The notes under the pieces were generated by a model. The model searched no databases. It saw only the letters and a program-made list of their open reading frames with translations, and was not told the origin of the DNA. Made by a program: the position numbers and the translations under genes. This document shows positions 58,849 to 64,000 of a stretch of DNA of 64,000 bases, in pieces. Source of the DNA: Allium sativum (taxonomy: Eukaryota > Streptophyta > Magnoliopsida > Asparagales > Amaryllidaceae); contig CM060909.1 in NCBI GenBank assembly GCA_030737875.1, positions 27,921,659-27,985,658 of the forward strand. Reading direction: 5' to 3'. Every line of letters starts with the position of its first letter. Position 1 is the stretch's first letter.

Positions 58849-61800
58849 AAAATCTTTTCGTCCTCGAAAAGAGAACGAAACGATCTTAAGCACATATCTA
58901 TTTCAAACCATACTTAAAATAGTATTTACAAAAATAAGTATATAGTTGTAAAACTCACAAAATTTTCTAACTCCCGAAATCACAGAAAATTTCGGCAGCA
59001 TCTCCTTTGTACGGAGAGGTCCGGAGAAATCACATACATACATATATACTCAATATTCCTCTCATCACACGATGAGGCATCCCAAAATGGGGAAAAACTC
59101 AGATATAAAACCACCAAAACTTTGTAACACCTTTACATACCTTTCTTTAGCGTTTATTTGCATTTTTATTTACCTTAGCATTTAGTGCTTAGCGCAAGCG
59201 AGCTCCGAAGCATAGCGCGAGTTCCCTATACCTGCTACATACTCACATACACATAAGAATCAACATAAATATAACAAGTCGCGAATGCATATAACTTGCA
59301 CAACCTATATTAAACCTTTTCAACTACAAGATCAAGATATTCATAACAGACCAGCGAACAAAACAAGGTTTATCACTCTCTAAAAGTTGGAATTGGACTA
59401 AAACATATTAGGCAAAAGTTGTAGCATTTATTTCATGCTTTCCGAATTGTCCGGATTCATCGAATTCCGATAATTTGTTCAAAAGTTATGGCCGTTTTAC
59501 CGAAGGCGAACGCTTCAGCCCTGGCAAATAAAATTGCAGATCTGAATTGTTCAACCCAGTTTTTACCCCTTTAAATCTCAAAATTTCACCCAGCATATTT
59601 ATGAAAAGTTTTAGTTCAGATTTTGGCCTTTCCGAATTGTACTCGCACGTTAAAATCCGATGTTTCGTTTGGGAATTATGGTCAAAACAACATGGGTATT
59701 CAGTTCAGATTTTTATTTTTCTGCACATACAACTACGACTAAAATTTGCATTTCAGCTTAGTAATCATAGGAATTCGACCTGGCTTTATAAACGAAGGTT
59801 TTAGCTCGGTTTCTAAGGTTTCCGAAAAGTCCAGAATCGTCAGATTCCGATCATCCATTCAAAAATTATGTCCATATTACTACAGCCTATTGACTATTTT
59901 AGATTTTTGGCATAAACATTGATCGATTTAATCTCAAGTTCAAACTTTCCAATTCAAAAATTTAAGCCAAACTTAAACCATCTAAATGAATCATTCCATT
60001 ATGCTTGAGTGTGGTTTAGCCTTTATCGCTCAAGTATACTCATTTTTCTTTCAACACATTTATTTATTTATCTAAGTCCATTAGAGTATTTACATTTACT
60101 TCATTATCCGAGCAATGGTTCGTATTCCATTTCTTATTTATCTTTTATAAGTGTTAAATCGTTATTCCTTCAATTAAATTGAATCCACTTATATTTAGTT
60201 CTAAATTGACTAAATTACCTTTTTCCAAGTTTACCTTCATTTGTTTAATTTACTTGACTTATTTGAATTGGTTTGGTTCTAAATTCTTTCGAATTCTACC
60301 TAATGATCTAAACTTTGGTTTTAAATTTCTTATACCTTCGTTCTTATTCCAATTTTCAAGTTTATTAAACTTCCATTTACTTACTTAATATTAATCGTTA
60401 GTACAAATCCAATTTTACTTATTCCATCTAACCATCGGCATGAATTCTAGATTAACTTATAAGTTCTCTAAATTGATCTCTTTAATTGAATCCATCGTCT
60501 CAACTCAGGTTATATATTTTATATTTTATTCATGTGGTTCAAAAGGTTTTATTTTCTTAACTCAATCCATTTAATTTACTCACCAAACATTGATTGAGTT
60601 AAGAACTATTCATGACCAAATCTTATACTTAGTTCTCAAACATTATTATCATTCGATTCCTAAGTTACTAATTTAACTCGATTGCCTTGCACATCATCAA
60701 GTTAAATTCCATTTCCTTTCATCATTTACACTTAAATTTATAATCGTTACATTGTTCCACAGAAAGTAGTTTTATCGGCTTCGGAAGCCGTTTGAAAATT
60801 TTCTATTTAAACTTATATATTAATAGACTATATTTAAATATATATAAATTCCATAGTGCTATTTCTAAATTTTAATTTAACCATAACTTACCATTTACAA
60901 GGTGAAAATTAAATTTCTTACATTCATTGGTGAGATATGATCAATCCGATCTTAATGTTTCTTGTTTTATCCAATTCTGACTTATATTGAATTTTTTTTA
61001 TATATTTTCCAAAATTAAAGATCGAATTTCCAAACTACCGCGCCACTTCAAGCTCATATTATATAAATTCATACATTTCGAATTCAAGTTTCGTTTTAAT
61101 AAATTTATAGTTATCATTAGTTAAAGTAAACTAAACGCTTGATCCCAGTTTTGCAAAACAAGTTCAAAATAACATACATATATACTTATATTATTTTATA
61201 AACCATACTATCTGAAATTTCAAACCCGAGCTTTTAGTTAAGCAAGAAATTTAAATTCTGGGTTTAAATTTAAATTAAACTTTGAATATAGTAAACTATT
61301 ACTTTTAGAAAATTCATACGATATAGAGTTAAATCCAAAAATTCTGCGGCAAACCCAATTATAATCATCATTGAGTGGTCTCTCCCCCACTTAGACTCTT
61401 CAGAATAACCATCGATAATGCGTGCACTCATTACCAAGGCTATTTCAAAGATCTGAGCAAGGGAATATACACTCGTTTATAAAGACTTTTGAAAGCCCCA
61501 TTCTTTTTGATAATACTTATAATACGATATTATTTTCAAAATTCGACAAAACTATTTCATAAGTACCCCAGGATCAAGTTTTTAAGTTCCATTCTATTTT
61601 ATCACAAACCGTTTGCAACCGCTTAGATTTAAAGATATCATTTCATTTCAAATATTTCTAAATCCCTTAAAAATTTTCCTTATTAAATTTATTATCGAAT
61701 CAACCATAACAGGTAATAACTTAATTTTATTACCTTCCCACGACCAATACATATACACTTAAAACAACCAATATACATATAATATATATATATATATATA

Positions 61801-62052
61801 TTATATAATCGAAAACCATATTATGTCGATTCATTCTATTCGATTATTTAGGAATTCCTATCGATTCTATGGCGTCCCATATATCGACCAAAATTCATAA
61901 ATATTCAACAGAACAAGCCAACACAATAAAACTATTTTTATATCAAAAATACAAGTACGCTCTCTCATATCACTCAAACTCATTCTAGGGCACTACTAAC
62001 CCTATCTCTAATGAGTCAATTCCCAACAGAGCCAAGGATATCGCTAACCATT

Positions 62053-62064
62053 GCTCTGATACCA
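62053..62064 (-). other. primer-binding site of element 4
   Basis: Plus-strand GCTCTGATACCA, the complement of TGGTATCAGAGC, two bases from the right LTR at 62067. It sets the minus orientation. Confidence 0.93.
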
Positions 62065-62066
62065 AC

Positions 62067-62780
62067 TGTAACGACCCATATTTTTGACCGTTTAATGTCG
62101 ACAATAAGCCACACATGTCGATCCAAACAAATCGCAAATGCAGGTAGTTATTGGGAAAAGAAGAAAAAGAAAGAAAGAAGAGAAAGACAATAACAAAATC
62201 TCACAGCGGAAGGACAACATATAATAACAAATAGCAGTTAAAAGCAGTTGAAATAAATATATTGACAATAACCCTCAATGATTATCAGAGTTACATATAC
62301 ATGCGAATGTACATAATAAGCAGCGGAAATAAATATATAATAGATATATACCAAATCTTCGTCTTCTATCTCCAAGGCAAAGTAATCTTCATTAACTGCA
62401 ACATCTGCTGACCCGAGCGTATTACATAAAAAGAAAACACAACAAACACCCGGATCAGCACTAAATCATCTCATATTAGTCAAATCAAAATATGAAATAA
62501 CATCAGTGTCATGGGTACAGTAACTCAAGAGATGTTACGGGATTTTTCCATCTCTAAAGAATCCGTTAAACTAATACATACATAATATAGTACGCTATTA
62601 TGATAGTGTCTATCTAGTAAAGTATAAATACTGAAATAGCGTAAGCGGGATTACCATATTACCCTTACGCTGTTTATAGGCATCAACAGTCTATACAGTA
62701 CCGTAAATTCACCGTACTGGTGTTATCAGAGGGCACTCCATAGAAGGTAATGCTAAATCAAAATCGTATGGGCTCGATAT

Positions 62781-62824
<44 letters not shown>

Positions 62825-64000
62825 CAAGGCACTCGAGGCAATGCCTAGGGTAGGATTCTACCAATTGCACTCCCGGACCGGTGGTAACGCATAACAGCCA
62901 CTACCGCCCACCTCGGAACACACTCCCAAAGTCATAAATGGGCCCAAATCATCATCATCATAGTCATAGAAATAGTATCGAAGAAGTGTGTCCGATCAAA
63001 GGTGCTACCTCAGTTAGTCACGGTATAGCTCCTGTTTTAGTCATTTAAATTCTGACCTGAAGGTCAGGGCTATTTCGTCATCGATCATCTTCTTCGATTC
63101 AATAATCGCCTCCAAGTCATCATACTCGTTCTGGATACGTCATAACGTTCACAGTTGTCAAAGTGGTATCGACACTGACAGAGAGTATGCCTTATGCCGA
63201 CTCCGGTCTCTTTAACAACCAACGCTTACATTTTTTCATATCGGTTGGTTCTTTTACATTTCAAAGGTTCGCTTTCATATCAAAATATCATATTCTGTTT
63301 CGAACCAATTTATATTCCAAAAATAGAATATAGTTTCATATTGAAATATCATAAATCTTACTAAACCGATTATATTCTAAAATTAGAATATATTTCCATA
63401 TCCTTATACTAAAATCATTTAGTATTTCAAGATCGACTTATATTCAATTAGAACATATTTAATCTCAAAAGATTTCAAATTATTCTAATTCGATTCATAT
63501 TCAAAAATTCATTCATATTCAATAGAATATATCCTTCCATAACTTATTTCAATCCTTTAGGAGATAAGTTTATATTCTAGTATAATAAACTTCACTTTCA
63601 TATTTGAAATCGGTTTGAAATTTGATTCATAATAAAGTGATATAACTCTATCTCAACTCCATTTCCACAACTATTCAAAAACCAGTACTTTTCATTCGGA
63701 AGAAAATTTTATATTTATAAAATATGATTTTAAAAGATAGATGTCTATACAGGAAATCTTAATATAAATAATACATGTATAGAATATAATAGTTAAAGTA
63801 AGATAGATAAGTTCAAACATTTTTGTATATACCTAAATTTTAAATTTTCTAAATATTTTAAATAAAAGTGTATAAGAATAATTTAGCTATAATAAAAATA
63901 GTTATATATAAAAATTTTATAAATTAAATTTTTAAGGAAGAAAACTATTGAAATAACAACATAAATATATATATATAAATTTCTTTAACAAAAATCAATT
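62067..64000 (-). repeat. right (5') LTR of element 4, first 1.9 kb
   Basis: Matches 54335-56242 almost base for base until the window ends. Its main difference is an expanded (AT)n tract (about 62782-62822, about 20 units, against about 5 at 55050-55060). Confidence 0.92.
62782..62822. repeat. (AT)n microsatellite, right LTR of element 4
   Basis: About 20 AT units, four times the length in the sister LTR, showing expansion after insertion or an error in assembly of the tract. Confidence 0.95.

Larger units (their letters stand above)
58835..62066 (-). other. internal region of element 4, non-coding
   Basis: 3232 bp with no frame resembling gag or pol. On the minus strand, near the polypurine tract, the block GTACAAAGGAGATGCTGCCG (59012 downward) matches elements 1 and 3. 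The region around 59430-59880 has several imperfect repeats of CCGAATTGTCCGGATTCATC and related TCCGA...AAAAGTTATGGCC sequence. An (AT)n tract lies at about 61780-61801. Confidence 0.8.
39537..64000 (+). mobile_element. element 3: coding Ty3/gypsy chromovirus (Tekay-like), interrupted and truncated by window end
   Basis: 5' LTR 39537-44490, PBS, gag-pol 44746-48985, polypurine tract, and 3' LTR from 50131 that is broken at 54335 by element 4 and would resume beyond the window. The domain order protease-RT-RNase H-integrase is Ty3/gypsy, and a chromodomain at the pol C-terminus makes it a chromovirus. It is the only element here that could have supplied proteins, but its own gag-pol is broken in several places. 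The right-hand target duplication is outside the window. Confidence 0.9.
54335..64000 (-). mobile_element. element 4: coding-free Ty3/gypsy retrotransposon, truncated by window end
   Basis: Minus-strand element nested in the 3' LTR of element 3. Left LTR 54335-58834, polypurine tract complement at 58835, internal region 58835-62066, PBS complement at 62053-62064 and the start of the right LTR at 62067. The internal region has no gag or pol. The first 1.9 kb of the two LTRs differ at roughly 16-18 places plus one (AT)n length change, so this is the youngest insertion in the window. Its right end and second target duplication are outside. Confidence 0.9.

Overview
The window is plant nuclear DNA, almost certainly from a flowering plant with a large, repeat-rich genome. 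I see no host gene with a credible coding structure. Nearly every base can be assigned to long terminal repeat (LTR) retrotransposons of the Ty3/gypsy chromovirus type, most like the Tekay/Del lineage. The grounds are LTRs of 4-5 kb beginning TGTAAYRMCCC, a TGGTATCAGAGC primer-binding site complementary to the initiator tRNA-Met 3' end, a polypurine tract of the form TTTAAGTGGGGGAG, and one pol gene ending in a chromodomain. The species cannot be named from this sequence.

Layout. 1-1995 is old flanking DNA with a broken gag-like gene on the minus strand. An ancient, probably solo LTR occupies 1996-30009 but is split in three (1996-6126, 16727-18149, 29541-30009) by two later insertions. Element 1 (6127-16726, plus strand, LTRs of 4.5 kb, internal 1.5 kb) and element 2 (18150-29535, minus strand, LTR core of 3.9 kb, internal 2.15 kb) are both structurally complete but have no coding capacity. 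The left LTR of element 2 carries a 1339-bp Mutator-like element flanked by an exact 9-bp duplication. Segment A of the old LTR carries a small hAT-like MITE (3617-4033). From 30015 comes more old flanking DNA, then a decayed minus-strand LTR-like stretch (31496 onward) that is itself interrupted by a clean solo LTR (33213-38206) with an exact 5-bp duplication.

Element 3 starts at 39537 on the plus strand and runs off the window. It is the only element with coding sequence. Its gag-protease-RT-RNase H-integrase-chromodomain region (44746-48985) is readable end to end but is broken by three clear frameshift points, one further frame change and one in-frame stop. Its 3' LTR is interrupted at 54335 by element 4, a minus-strand, coding-free element (LTR 4500 bp, internal 3.2 kb). 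The second LTR of element 4 is cut by the window end. It is the youngest insertion, with LTRs differing by only about 1% by eye.

How the parts fit together: elements 1, 2 and 4 keep everything needed in cis (LTRs, PBS, PPT, conserved flanking blocks) and nothing needed in trans. They look like large retrotransposon derivatives moved by proteins from relatives of element 3. Across families whose overall sequence has diverged, several short non-coding blocks stay at fixed positions: a duplicated palindromic U3 box, a GTGAG...CTCAC inverted repeat after the leader, hairpin arrays in mid-LTR, a TGACTGACCC block near the LTR 3' end, and a block upstream of the polypurine tract. These conserved cis-signals, with a possible leader intron in element 3, are the most interesting content. 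I did not find a clearly new kind of system.
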